Part shown: one piece after another, positions 12,750 through 23,904 of the stretch
How the letters are laid out: every line of letters begins with the position of its first letter
Numbering within the stretch: the first letter of the stretch is position 1
Assembly (NCBI GenBank): GCA_025331125.1
Contig: JAOALB010000061.1
Coordinates: 106,889-170,888 of the forward strand
Source of the DNA: Mycogone perniciosa
Taxonomy: Eukaryota > Ascomycota > Sordariomycetes > Hypocreales > Hypocreaceae
Reading direction: 5' to 3'
DNA length: 64,000 bases
Translations under genes and position numbers: made by a program
The notes under the pieces: generated by a model
Database searches by the model: none
Seen by the model: the letters and a program-made list of their open reading frames with translations, nothing else
What the model was told of the DNA's origin: nothing

Positions 12750-14080
12750 GATGCAGTGGTAATAGCAAAACTACTGTTGAGACGTCAGGCTCAGAGAATC
12801 TATTGTTTGTTCGTAGGGAATAGCTGCCTCATTGACAGGCCGGGGGAGGGGTGGCCCTTATTCATACATAGAATAGTATAACCTACACTATCAGGACAAT
12901 CAATTCTATTTTGAGTAACGATTTGTATAGACCCAATCGGATAATCGGTCATGTATGCAGCCAACTGATGTGAGAATTTAGGAGTATGATTACTATTGTG
13001 ACTATTATGATGATCCCTGATATTAGGTTAACCCCTAATGTTAAGACCCGTGTTGTCTTACGCCTGCAGCAAATACTAATGCAAGAATTCGGAGAGTGAG
13101 GTATATTGGGATGATTGGTGGATTTATTCCACATCTTACTTTAGACTCAGTCGAGAAGTTATATGGTGTCTCGATCCTGCTGTGCCCGCTTATATAGAGC
13201 AAGGGCCAAGTCTTCCACATCACTCTTGGATTCCTCGTCTAGTACTTGGGTTACATACAGTGAGGGAGTTTTTTATTACTAAAGTACTTGGCCATCCACA
13301 TAGGGAATTTCAGGGGGCGACGTGCGTAAAGGCCCAACCAGGAGTAGCGCATGTAATGGCCAAGACATCTAGCTCAATGGGGGCAGGAATAGTATACGAG
13401 GCCGTGGGGTTGGTGATTATAGGGGGCCGGTGTTGACAGGGCTCAATCTAAATAATCTTGTGATTAATTATCGGTTTCCTCAAGATTTGGTGTAAACACT
13501 ATATCAAATCACGATATAGATAAAGCACTACATAGTATTAATACGTATGGTAGGTTTAATGCTTTACTATGAGAGAACACATTTAACACGGATGTCAAAA
13601 AAAGAGATAATAATGACAAAGCTTATTGTGGCATGACATCTCTTTTTTCAAATGGTTCGAATGGATACGAAACGCCTACTAGCTTATATTTTGTGTAGTA
13701 TTTACGGAGTACTCCGTATATCCCAGTGGTATTGATTGATATTTACGCCAGCGTTTCATTAGCTTGGCGCTATTCCAAACCACATCGAGCACGGAATCCC
13801 TGACGTACGGGGGCTACGTAATCTGATATTGGATTGCATTGTCAGCGGCTCCATTCGGTTTAGAGCCAATGTGGCTTTTCTTTCTTTTACTTTTGCATAT
13901 CTGTGCACGCGTGCTGACTGAATGGTTTATAAAAGGGACTTACTGCAAATACCGAAACTGATTTCTGACTTATAGACTCTATTTGCGGTTAAGGTGGTTG
14001 GAAACTTTTTAAGAGACATAATTTAATATCCCATTCGACTCAGTTGAGTGTCTTAAAGGCATCTCACAGAAACTATCACG
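12750..14080. promoter_or_regulatory. Divergent promoter region between BVMO and FAD oxidoreductase
   Basis: A 1.3-kb gap between two divergent starts. It includes the full 16-bp palindrome TACGGAGTACTCCGTA at 13703-13718, a TTTATAAAAG TATA-like box at about 13926-13935 upstream of the FAD oxidoreductase, and A-rich/T-rich tracts around 13598-13650 that can pair. No open frame here shows a recognisable protein family. Confidence 0.5.
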
Positions 14081-15584
14081 ATGGCCGCATCAACACTCAG
14101 TGGAGAATCGTTAGATGCTGCGGCCCCCATGGCTAAGGAGCTACTCGCGGATTTGGGACAAAAGCTGAGTCCAAATGCGAAGGTGGTAGCGGAAGGAGGA
14201 GAAAACTGGGAAGAGTTGTTGAAACGGTGGACTGATCTTGGGACCAAGACTCCTGCGGGGATAGTGTGCATTGCCACGGAGGATGATATTGTTGAAGCTG
14301 TATGTTCACGTTTTATACCGTATGTGAATATTCTGATAACATGACCTCCAGGTAAAACTCTGTCACGAGTGCCATGTCCCGTTTGTCCCCAAAGCAGGCG
14401 GAAGCAGCTCATGGTCCACGATCGGCCGGGATGGACTCATCATTGACCTCACAAACTTTAACGGCGTTGAGATAGACAAGATATCGGAGACTATGACTGT
14501 TCAAGGCGGTGCGCCGCACAAGGCCGCTATTTCTGCACTCTCCGAAGCCGGTTTCTGTGCTGCGCTCGGCAACGCGGGCACGGTCGGACTCGTCCCACAT
14601 TGTTTGAACGGTGGCATATCATTTTTAAATGGTCTCCTCGGCTTCGGTTCTGATGCCATTGTCGCCGCTCGGATGGTTACCGCCTCAGGAGAGCTCATCA
14701 CCATCTCTGAAACCGAGAATCATGAGCTCCTATATGCCTTGAAAGGCGCTGGCCAACACTTTGGCCTTGTGACAAGCCTCACACTGCGTATAGCGCCAGT
14801 TTCAATCCTTAACTCAGATGACGGCACAATCTGGATGGTACAAGCTGTTTTTGCGGCTGCACAAGTTCCGAGGCTTATAAAGGCTTTCGAACCTGTGGCG
14901 AACGACCCAAATCCACACCAAGCTGGACTTGTCATGATAACAAAAGATCCCATGGGCTCGGGTTCAACAATCGCACTATGTGTACTATATTACCTCGGAA
15001 GCACATCAGATGCACTTACGCACTTTGGCAGCTTGAAGGAAAATGAGCCCCTAGTGTGGGCCGAGAACCGTGCTCCATTTGGGCTCATAAGCCAAGGTTT
15101 TGAGGCTGTCACTAGGAAAGGGGGATATAAGCGTCTCCGGTTTGCCGGTTTGCCGAGGTTCCCAAATGATGCGAATGTCTGGGAGAAGGAGGTAGCAATT
15201 TTTGAGCAAATGGTCGAGACGTGTGGACCAGACGCTGGGGCGGGGGCGTCTGGGATTGCGTTTGAATGGGTAGGTCAGGGGGAGCCAGGAAGGTTCGAAG
15301 AGAGTGCATATGGACATCAAACAGTAAGGACGTGGGTCGAGACTATGGCGTGGTATACAGATGCTAAGGCGGCTACTTCCGTTGAGCAGTGGGAGGCCGA
15401 AGCCCTGAAGCTCGCAACGACTGGCTTTAAGGAGGAGGAAGTTGAGACGTACCAGAACTTCTCAAGGGATACGTCGATTGAAAGTCGATTTCCAGGTGCA
15501 AAAAGGCAGAGGAAGCTCAAGGCATTAAAGGCCAAGTGGGATCCGGAAGGAGTGTTCACTAAAGTCTTTCTTCAAGATGTATAA
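14081..15584 (+). CDS. BBE-like FAD-linked oxidoreductase (FAD-binding PCMH type)
   Basis: Flavin oxidase of the berberine-bridge-enzyme / 6-hydroxynicotine-oxidase superfamily, likely oxidising an alcohol or amine of the pathway intermediate. Two exons, 14081-14299 and 14352-15584, with a 52-bp intron (GTATGT...TCCAG), giving 483 residues, the normal length. The FAD domain spans roughly residues 40-215: PKAGGSSSWSTIG where the family has R/K-x-GGHS-x-x-G, then AGTVGLVPHCLNGG, then DAIVAARMVTASGE and ALKGAGQHFGLVTS. The C-terminal BBE motif appears as LKAKWDPEGVF. The His that normally binds the flavin 8-alpha position is replaced by Ser in GGSSS, and no CxxVG cysteine is seen, so FAD may be held non-covalently. 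No signal peptide is evident. BBE-like oxidases occur in cytochalasan clusters. Confidence 0.93.
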
Positions 15585-16139
15585 GACGTGCTGGAATTTC
15601 GAGGCTCAACAGCCAAGAGTTTATATTGGTACATACCTTCGACGGTACAGCGAGGTCGTAGTTGTCGGCCGAGAGGTAGTCCTACCTGCATCAGAAGCTG
15701 CGGGGCGATATTGTTGTCACTCTGGCAGTGTAGTTCGATAGGAATATCAAATATCACCTTCAGGTTGTGCGTATAGTTAAGTTCGATGGGTTATTAAGTA
15801 TCACAACCTCATATGAGATCTGGTTTCTACCCGTTCGATGGTGCATTCCTTACTTGAAGTATCCTTCATTGCGTTCCATATTTCGTTAATTTTCACGCTA
15901 TAGGGAGAGCCTCCAATAGTAGAATCCAGATGTGGTGGGTGGTAGCCGTCGCATTACCCAAGGTCACCTATTCCACGTATATGGAGTACATCGCGTAGCT
16001 TCACCGTTGCTGGATTTGTGGTGTGACAGTAACGCCAAGATTTGCTCTATAGGATTAAATAAATCGATAGGACTAAGAGCAGACCAGCATTTCTCATTAT
16101 TCTTCAAGGGTTATAAATACATTGTGCAATACACACGCA
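15585..16139. other. Convergent 3' intergenic region
   Basis: Between the 3' ends of the FAD oxidoreductase and the P450. I see no gene, RNA or repeat; short open frames lack family motifs. It should hold both transcript ends. Confidence 0.55.
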
Positions 16140-17841
16140 TTACGCCGTGAAATGAAGCCTCACTTTCACACCCTCCCCAGGGCAATTCGTCAGCGTTAAC
16201 CCATGCTTCACAGACCCGATCTCAGATCCGTCTATAACATCGATGCGCTGAATCATCCGGATCACCACATAGGCAATCTCCGTTAGGGCATATTGCTGCC
16301 CGATGCAAATGCGCGGTCCTCCATTAAAGGGAAGATAGTCCCACCGGGGACGCCGTGTCTCCCACCGGTCTGGCTTGAAGATCTCGGCATCGTCTCCCCA
16401 AAGGTGCTTGCGGCGGTGCATAGTGTAGACCTTTATGACAAGCGATTAGCAAATGCTCAAATACTATAGTAAATATAAGGTATTGTCATTTACCGAATAG
16501 CCAATATCAGTTCCTTTTCTCACATAAATCGGAGACTTGCCATCAGGTCCTCCACCTATAGGTAATGTAGTGTCTTTACGCGCTGTGCGGACATTAAAAG
16601 GGACGACTGGGTATAGTCGCACGCACTCGTTAAGGCACCATTGCAAATAGTGGCAGCCCTTTATTGCCTCAAACGTAATATCCCGAGGGTGAGAGTACGT
16701 TCCAAAGTTTTCTAAGATAATCGCTCGTAGACGGCGAAAGATAGCAGCATTCTGCGGATCGGCCATTATATAAAAGAACCATCCTAAAGTTGAAGCTGTA
16801 GTATCACGACCAGCGAGCAAGATATTGAGTAGTTGAGATCGAAGCTCTGTTGGATCCTGAGTCTCTTTAGCGAGAGCGCGAAGGAAAATATATTTCTCGT
16901 TATTGGTAGGCGTCTTTTCAGTAGTATTTTGTTCAAGGGCAAGCTGCACAAAATAGTCAACAAAATCATGGACTACCTTTACTAAGCGATGAAACTCTGC
17001 AGTGTGAGCCATCCAGTAATAGGGCCCGAGACGCGTAGAAAGGGATAGGATCAACTGGGCTCGATCAAAGGCGTGGACGAAGTTGATATTCCTAGAATCG
17101 GAATTGTTTAAATCCTCGGACTGGCTGTTAACGCTTTCGCCGAAAAGGAACTCAGTCGCAGAGTCGAGGGTAAGGCGGAAAAAGAGTATTTGAAGATCCA
17201 CTAAGCCTGTCCAGCCATTGGATCCAGCAGAGCGCTCTAACACCATCATTAAGGCTCTAACATGGTCCTCCTGTAGTTTAAGGTCGCTGACTTGACCGCG
17301 ATTGAACTGGGGTCGCAGCAATGCTCTTGAATGTTCCCATTGTTTACCGTTTACAGCGAACTTGTATAGCAGATTAGATATATGCATAAACTAAAGATCT
17401 TTGGCGACCTGTAAGAGTATAGTAACTTACAATACCGTTCCCAAGCAGCGGAGCAGTATTTGATATTCGGTTAGGTCCCAATTCAAAGTCATCAAACTGG
17501 ACGGCCAGCATTGCTTGGATATTCCGTGGATCGTCAGTAATCATCACCTCTCTAAAAAGCGGATTTATAAGGCGCATCGTAGCAATCGGTCGGCCGTGTT
17601 TCTGGGTTTCGTTTTCAAAGAGAGACTGGAAATAAACTGGGAATTGCTTTTCGCGAGACGCACGTAGGCCGTAGATTAATTCAACAATGCCGCTCGGATC
17701 GATAGAGGACGTCCAAATTGGTGGCTGACAGCCGAGATCCCGGGCTTGGGCTGCATGACGCCGATTCTCGCGGATCTTGTTTAGAATATAGGTAACGAGA
17801 AGAACTGCTGTAGCAATAACGCCCGCGGCTGTCAAGTACAT
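16140..17841 (-). CDS. Cytochrome P450 monooxygenase, CYP52-like (E-class)
   Basis: Membrane-anchored haem monooxygenase, probably hydroxylating the polyketide-derived product at the ER membrane. ATG at 17841; exons 17431-17841, 16494-17360 and 16140-16430; introns of 70 bp (GTAAGT...ACAAG) and 63 bp (GTAAAT...AAAG, branch GCTAAT); 522 residues. An N-terminal hydrophobic anchor (about residues 5-22) precedes a basic stretch and then RDLGCQPP, typical of the CYP52 clan. Also visible are LLGNGI/FAVNGKQWEHSRALLRPQF across intron 1, the I-helix AGRDTTAS, the K-helix ECVR (ExxR) and the haem loop FNGGPRICIGQQ with its Cys ligand. It is the last intact cluster gene before the transposon block. Its substrate cannot be told from sequence; CYP52-clan members in PKS-NRPS clusters act as tailoring hydroxylases. 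Confidence 0.95.
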
Positions 17842-19107
17842 GTTGAAGCAAACGTACCAAACCTCAGCCGATGAATAATGGATATGCGTTTGTCTCTGGA
17901 AGGCTGGCGAGAGAGAGGGGAGATGGTCAGCTTATTTTATAGCGTCTTATCTCACGAAATTAGATCTGTCACTAATGCACGATACGTACTATCAGCACCT
18001 CACTACTTTGTATCTGCAGTGAATATAGGCCAGCTTACTTGAGATCAGAATTCCTGACGACCTCGTATTCTCAATACCATATTCCGATATTATCCGACAC
18101 AGCCATGCATTAGTAAAATGATGATTAGTCCAATTTAGGCAGATAATACGATCGTACGGAGTACTCCCGTCGAACTTGTACTTGCACGTCATTGAGGGAA
18201 GAGATAGTCGCACTCGAAGTGTCTTGATTTTGCGACGGGGTAAACGAACCAACTGTACCTTACAACTGTATGAGGGCGCAGGGCTTCTTTTCTCTGAAAA
18301 CAAAGTTTGATAACATGGTTTGTTTTTTGAACGATAGCCAAAAACGTGGGTAATAAGGACTCTCGGAGAGCGGGTTTTAGAATGAACCCGATTCCGCTCA
18401 CTATCTTCTAGGCCTATGCGATGAATCCTATAGGTTCCAAAGGCTGTATGTCATAGCATTGACTACTACTAGGAAATTGGCTACAGAACATGATATCACA
18501 TGCCATTTCACGTGATATCATGGCTTGCGAGAAGACATGGATTACTCGGCTAAATGGGACAAAATATTACTAACAAATATGGGCCTAGTAAGTCACGCTA
18601 GACCCAACGCAGTTGTCACCTGACCGGACCTCTCATCAGCTGGGTAAGCTACTGGGCCAATGAACTGGCAGATGTTTCTTGCCCGCACTACGAAGTACCT
18701 ACTCCCTACTCCGTACATTATCGCTCATTGCGCAAAACATCACTAGCCGTTGTCTTCCATCACCGCGCACACTTATTATGAGTCGCCGTGCTGATATATA
18801 GAATTGGCTGAAATCCATTAATGCAACTGAAATCGTTGTCACCGACGAGGGATGTGAAAAAGACCCCTGTTCAGACTCTGAGCGACCTCATAAATAAGCA
18901 CGGCTTGATGAAGGCACTCAACGCGACACTTGCGAAGTTGTCGGATAACGTTGGTCTAGTTGTTGGAATAAGCAAAATGTGTATGCAAGGGAACCTGTGA
19001 TCTGACGTGAGGTGGAACAGAACGCGCCGCGTTCTGCTTCTGTGATAGAAATGGCGGGAAGAGAATCCAAGGAAAATGGAGGAGAACGCGAGAGCACAGG
19101 GAACAAT
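17842..19107. promoter_or_regulatory. P450 upstream region and gene-poor spacer
   Basis: The proximal part must contain the P450 promoter. It carries one near-complete TACGGAGTACTCC palindrome (18155-18167) and one TACTCCGTA half (18707-18715), and a perfect 11-bp inverted repeat CATGATATCAC / GTGATATCATG at 18489-18522. I see no gene; open frames here have no recognisable family features. The left part of the Argonaute-like fragment probably fades out around 18.9-19.1 kb. Confidence 0.5.
18489..18522. repeat. Perfect 11-bp inverted repeat with 12-nt spacer
   Basis: CATGATATCAC at 18489-18499 is followed 12 bases later by its exact reverse complement at 18512-18522. It lies about 650 bp upstream of the P450 start. 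It could be a dimeric transcription-factor site or a hairpin; the function is unknown. Confidence 0.6.
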
Positions 19108-19837
19108 TGAGTGGAATTCGGGCGCCCTATCTTTGTGATGTGAACAAGCTGACTACGTAACTGGGTTTTCCAACACAAACGGATCATCTCAGGAAGGCTG
19201 GCAAGCTGTTGATTTGCTCGCGACGCCGATCCGCTTCGGTCTCTATGGTCAAGGTCTGTCACCTTGTTCTGGCATCATTTCGATGTTGTAGCGGAAAAGC
19301 AGCAGATCACCACGGAACCCCAAATCCAAATGATTTGTCCACAGCACTATCTCCCTTCCCTGGGTACCGAAGCCTGGGCGCTGAGAATATCAGCGGTCCA
19401 GCGTCAACTGTATTTTCGTGGTTGTAGAGTTGGCGGAACTCTCGATTTCCTTTTCGATGCGCATGACGTGCATATCGGGTTGACCAGGGCGGCTGTCCTG
19501 GCTAGATGGCCATCTAGAATAGAACCTATCCCATCGCGGGATCTCACCTGAAAACTTGAACTTGGAGCAGGCCACCGTGGCCCCTGCCAAAACTGCCACC
19601 ACCGCCTCTCCCTCGACCTCTGCCAGTGACTTGTTGACCATGGGGAATCGTTGCGGAGCCTTGCGGCGTTGAGGCTCCGAGGCCTCTTCCAGCGGTATGT
19701 GAGGGAAGAGAGAATTCCTCACCACGCCTACGACTACGATCGGTGCCTCTACTACATCTACCCGTTGGTAGGTCCTCTGGAAACCAACGGGTACGTCTAT
19801 CTCCACGGCTACGGGTAGACTGATGATCGTCGGTCAT
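19108..19837 (-). pseudogene. Argonaute-like gene, N-terminal fragment only, with a stop codon
   Basis: Appears to be the 5' end of a fungal Argonaute (RNA-silencing slicer). From an ATG at 19837 a first exon (to 19548) encodes an Arg/Gly-rich tail (GRGRGRGGGGSFGRGHGG), then a 46-bp intron (19502-19547), then an exon to 19263 with MRIEKEIESSAN and, after an in-frame TGA at 19390-19392, RPGFGTQGREIVLWTNHLDL and LLFRYNIEMMPE, which match the Argonaute N domain. A weaker continuation (EMIRLCWKTQLRSQLV) lies at about 19135-19205 beyond a possible 20-nt gap. No L1, PAZ, MID or PIWI domain follows, so it cannot be functional. The TGA could come from CGA by a C-to-T change. Identification rests on remembered family motifs, so it is moderately sure. 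Confidence 0.66.
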
Positions 19838-20225
19838 TTCGGAATCTACCTCTAGTACGGCAAAATTTGAGGAGAAGACTTCAAGGCATGACACATTTTG
19901 TGTTCCAACGCCCTTGACCTCGAGCCCACAGGACAAGTAAATATGTAAACTTTGCCTAGCCCTGTTGTATAAATATCATCATCACCTCCCCTCCACAAGG
20001 GCAGTAAAGTATGGCATACTGAACAGTCAGTCAAGTTCACTTTGAATTAGTTGTGCGACACTATGAATTGATGGGTAGCTTATCTATAAGTGTCGATCAA
20101 TTCATTATTCGTCGAAGCTTTTGGAAAGGATAAGGGCTTTTATCGGCAATTGGTGCGGTTTGTCCCCCATCGTCGGTTTAGAGTCATATCCTAGCTGTTC
20201 GGCTAAGCTAGTAGGCCAAAAGGGG
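19838..20225. other. Unique flank between Argonaute remnant and the A+T block
   Basis: About 390 bp of normal base composition, presumably the old promoter side of the Argonaute-like gene. No gene, repeat or RNA is recognised. Composition changes abruptly to A+T rich within tens of bases after the inverted repeat beginning at 20225. Confidence 0.5.
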
Positions 20226-20264
20226 TAAAATTAGGTGCCAAAAGTTTGGGAACGCAGGGCATAA
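20225..20264 (+). repeat. Left 40-bp inverted repeat (Tc1/mariner-like terminus)
   Basis: The sequence beginning GTAAAATTAGGTGCCAAAAG is repeated in inverse orientation at 59370-59409 with one mismatch in 40 (A versus G near the inner end). The repeat begins at a TA dinucleotide, the target duplicated by Tc1/mariner elements. The abrupt A+T transition starts just inside it. Confidence 0.9.
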
Positions 20265-21525
20265 ACCCTAATCATTATATTAATATAGCAATATTTAAAC
20301 AGTTATAGCTTTATAAACATTTAATAAAAATAAAATTGATATATATAATTAAAAATCTTTTATTCCAGAGATTAATATTTAATATAATATCCTTTAGCCT
20401 AGTATACTGCTTTAAGCTAATATAGTATTAAATTAATTTACCTATTAATAAGACTTGAAAGTAAGGCATTTTACGTTAACTTTAAATAATTTTTTAATCT
20501 TTTAATTAAAGCTTTAATTTTTTTTTAAATTACGAAAATTCAAGAATAATTTTATTAAGTTAACGTTAAAAGCTTTTTAAATATATTTAATAGGGTTAAA
20601 ATTAAAGCTATATACTAGCCAGTTAATAAACTTAATACTATAGCTTTACAGCTATTTAAAGGGGCTGCTAAAGTAATAAATCCTTATATTATCCTACTAG
20701 AATTAATATATATTATTATATATAAAAAGAAAGCCCTTTAATAATGCTTTTTAATAGCTTTTAGTAGTATACCTGCCTTAAAGGGCATTCTTATTTTATT
20801 TTATGATAATTAGCTAAGTTTTTTTCCCCTTTTAAATACCTGCCTATACTATAAAAGAGATCTTAGCCTTTTTATAAACTATAATATTTACTATAGTCTT
20901 TTAAAATTATTTATAAAGCTTTTTAAATACTTAACTATAGTAATTATTAAGTTAATTTTAAACTAAGGATTTATTAAAGAAAATAACCTAAAAAAGCTAT
21001 AGTAGTTAATATTAAACTTTAACTTTAATACTATATACTTTAGCCAATTTATCTTCTTTTCTTTTTTAACCTTTAGTAAAAATATAGCCGCTAAGCTACT
21101 ATATCTTTTTATATTAAAATCTACTATATTACTTTTTATTTATAAAAGAAAACTTATTATAAATAATAATAGAAAGTATTTTTATTTATATAGCTATTTA
21201 TTGCGCCTATAAATATACTTTATATTATTTAACTGTAAAGGTAAAGTTATAATATTTAAGTAAGTATAATAATGTAAAAGTATATTAAGACTTTAATTTA
21301 AAAAAGAAAAAAAGAAAAGAATAGACTTTGCTTAATATATTATATTAATAGTGTATTTAAAGTAAAGGCTAAAGGATTTATATATAATATACCTTTAACT
21401 AAATATATACCCTTTAAGTTTATATTAAAATCTTTATTATAAGTCTTTCCTATTATAATTATCCCCCCTTTATATAATAGCTATCTTGAGTATATATTAA
21501 ATTAATTTCAGCCTATTATAATAAA
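20226..21525 (-). mobile_element. Tc1/mariner-like element fragment, left copy
   Basis: Extends from the left terminal repeat to the start of the copia array. Positions 21245-21475 align colinearly with 58803-59020 in the right copy, so both are copies of one family in the same orientation. Coding potential, if any, would be on the minus strand and is destroyed by A+T mutation. The 5' part of the element (the HTH region seen in the right copy) is missing where the copia LTR begins at 21526. Confidence 0.65.
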
Positions 21526-21551
21526 TATAATAGAGTGCAGTATAGCTATAT

Positions 21552-21723
21552 TATTACGGTATAGGAAGGCAGGTCAGGGCAAATATTGTTGTTGTGCTGT
21601 GGAGAGCAAGGAAGCCCTGAGGCTCTATAGAAAGCTATAGCTAGGAACACGTTGGGGCCTACTTACGTGACCGGAGCTTATATAACAGGGCGTTAACATC
21701 GCGTCACAGTCGGTGCTATAACA
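21552..21723 (-). repeat. Gypsy LTR, left (3') copy
   Basis: 172 bp, paired with 35301-35472. Preceded by TATAT, the same five bases that follow the right LTR. The neighbouring C run at 21727-21733 is the complement of a polypurine tract. Confidence 0.9.
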
Positions 21724-23201
21724 GTACCCCCCCTTTTATCTCGCTATTTAGCTGCAAATAGCTATATTGCTTGCATAAATTGAAATTCTAAGTAATGTAT
21801 TTTAATATTTTTAATATAAAGGCAAATAAGGCGAATTGTATAGTTTTTAGTATTAGTAATATATAGTTTAATCATAGGCTTTAATATAGTATAGTTTTCA
21901 ATTAGCGCTCTGTAAGCATTAATTTCTTTCTAGCTATTTCTTTTTTTTCTTTTTTTATAATTCCTTTTAATATTTATTGCAATAGGCTTAGCTTTTTTAG
22001 GTTTTTTATATAAAAGTTTTATATTACCCTCTTTTAGCTTTATAGGTTTTTAGCTGGTTATTATATAGCAGTATAATATCTTTATTTAATAAAGTAATAG
22101 AAATTATTATTATTATAATAATCTAAAAGCGCGTTAAACTTTTACTTTTTTTATACTTTATTTATATTATCTTCCTTTTCTAATACTTTACCTTAAATAT
22201 TCCTTAACTTAGCTTTATTAATTGTCTTTTGCCTAAAGTGTAATAAAGTAACTGTTTTAGGTTATAAAAGAGAGTTATATAAAATTAAAAAGATCTTTAT
22301 ACTTTCCAGCAAGCTAATAGTATAAGTTTATATATATACTTTTATTATTATATAAAGTCCCGCTTATTTATTATCCAGCTTCTTTATCGGCCAGTTAATC
22401 TTTATATTTTATATATTAATAAAGACTTTTTGCCTAATTATATAAACTAATAATGCCTCCCTTTATATATTTACATTTTTTTATATCTTTTTTTAAAGCT
22501 TTAGCAAGGGCCTTTAATTATATAATAATATATTTAAATTAATTAGCAATAGTATTAATATAAAAAAACTTTTTTTTTACTATAGAAAGGTTTAGCAGGT
22601 AGGGCTATAAAGGCTTTATCTTTAAGTAAAAATTAAAATTATAGTTAGCGAAAAATAGCAATATACTAGTAGTTTTAAATATTATATTATTTATAGTAAA
22701 TTTAGCTAATAAAAGCTAATAAACCTAATTATTTTAGTAAAAGTTAATAAAAGCTTATAGGTATTATTTTATATTTATATTAATTCTTTTAGTTTAGCTA
22801 TTAGTTTTAAACTAAAAGGCTAATAATTATTTTAATATAACTTTTAATCGCTTTAAAAGTTATTCCTAGAATTTTAATATAAATTATATACTGCAGTTTA
22901 ATATAGTATTATTAGGTATACTATAAAGGCAGTAAATCCTACTAATAAATATATTAACTAGCGCTTTTACTAATAGTAAAGTAATAGGTATAAAGTAATA
23001 TATTTTAATAAAGTAGTAGACAATTACTAGTAAATACTTATAAATAATATTATAGTAGTGGGATTTAGGCAATAGTATAATATAATTAATAAAGATATTT
23101 AACTATATATAGAATAAAACTAGTAGTAGTTAAAAGAAACCTTATAGTAAAGATTATAAAGCCTTTATTTTAATATATAGTTTATAAGCTTATATAAATA
23201 C

Positions 23202-23475
23202 TGTCGCGGAGCGCGGCACAGCTATATAAAGTATAGAGAGAAATAGGAATAAAGCTTGATTCTAGTAATAAATATACCGTAATGGCCTCGCTATATATAT
23301 ATATAGCTAATATAAAGGAAAATGTAGAATGTATGCGTTGTAAGCGCCTATATAGTCTGATATATCGCTTATGCGATATATATATTAGCTGGTATCTGCT
23401 ATATAAGCAGATAAGAGCTCCCTAGCGTTAATAAGCGCTAATAAGTGGTAGGTCCTTAGCCTACCTAACCCAATA
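23202..23475 (-). repeat. Copia LTR, copy A left (3')
   Basis: 274 bp starting TGTCGCGGAGCGCGG. The last bases CCCAATA correspond to CCCAACA in the partner LTR, a single C-to-T change. Confidence 0.92.
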
Positions 23476-23904
23476 TACCCCCTAGTTAATAAGGCTATTC
23501 CTAGTGCTTTATTAACTGCTATCCCAGTCTATCTATAGTGTTGTGACTGTCTGGCCGCGCTCCTAGAGCCTCTTTTACTTAATTAAAAGCTCCTTTATTG
23601 TAAATATATATTAATATTCTGTTATTAGGGTGAAAGGGATATAAATGCTGTAGCTATTGTTGATCTGTAATAATAGGAAGTTAAAAAAATAAAGCTCCTT
23701 AAGCAGGTAAATTGATTTTGAATAGCTAAAATGGGTATATTAGCTGTCCCTTGGCTTTATTCCTTGCTTTTCTTCTTTAGTTATTAATATTATTATTATT
23801 ATTAATAGCAGTATTAGCAGTATTAGTATAGCCCTGGTAAGTATTATACTTTTCGCGTATTCCTTTTATAGTGCGCTTTTATTAGTTAATAATAAAATTG
23901 CAGA

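Noticed and set aside
13590..13655. Possible hairpin or miniature element between BVMO and FAD oxidase (GATGTC/GACATC with A and T tracts)
   Set aside because: The complementary parts are not in the order needed for one continuous stem, and no target duplication is visible.
18189..18401. Small minus-strand frames upstream of the P450
   Set aside because: No family features or splice-consistent extension; they lie in the probable P450 promoter.
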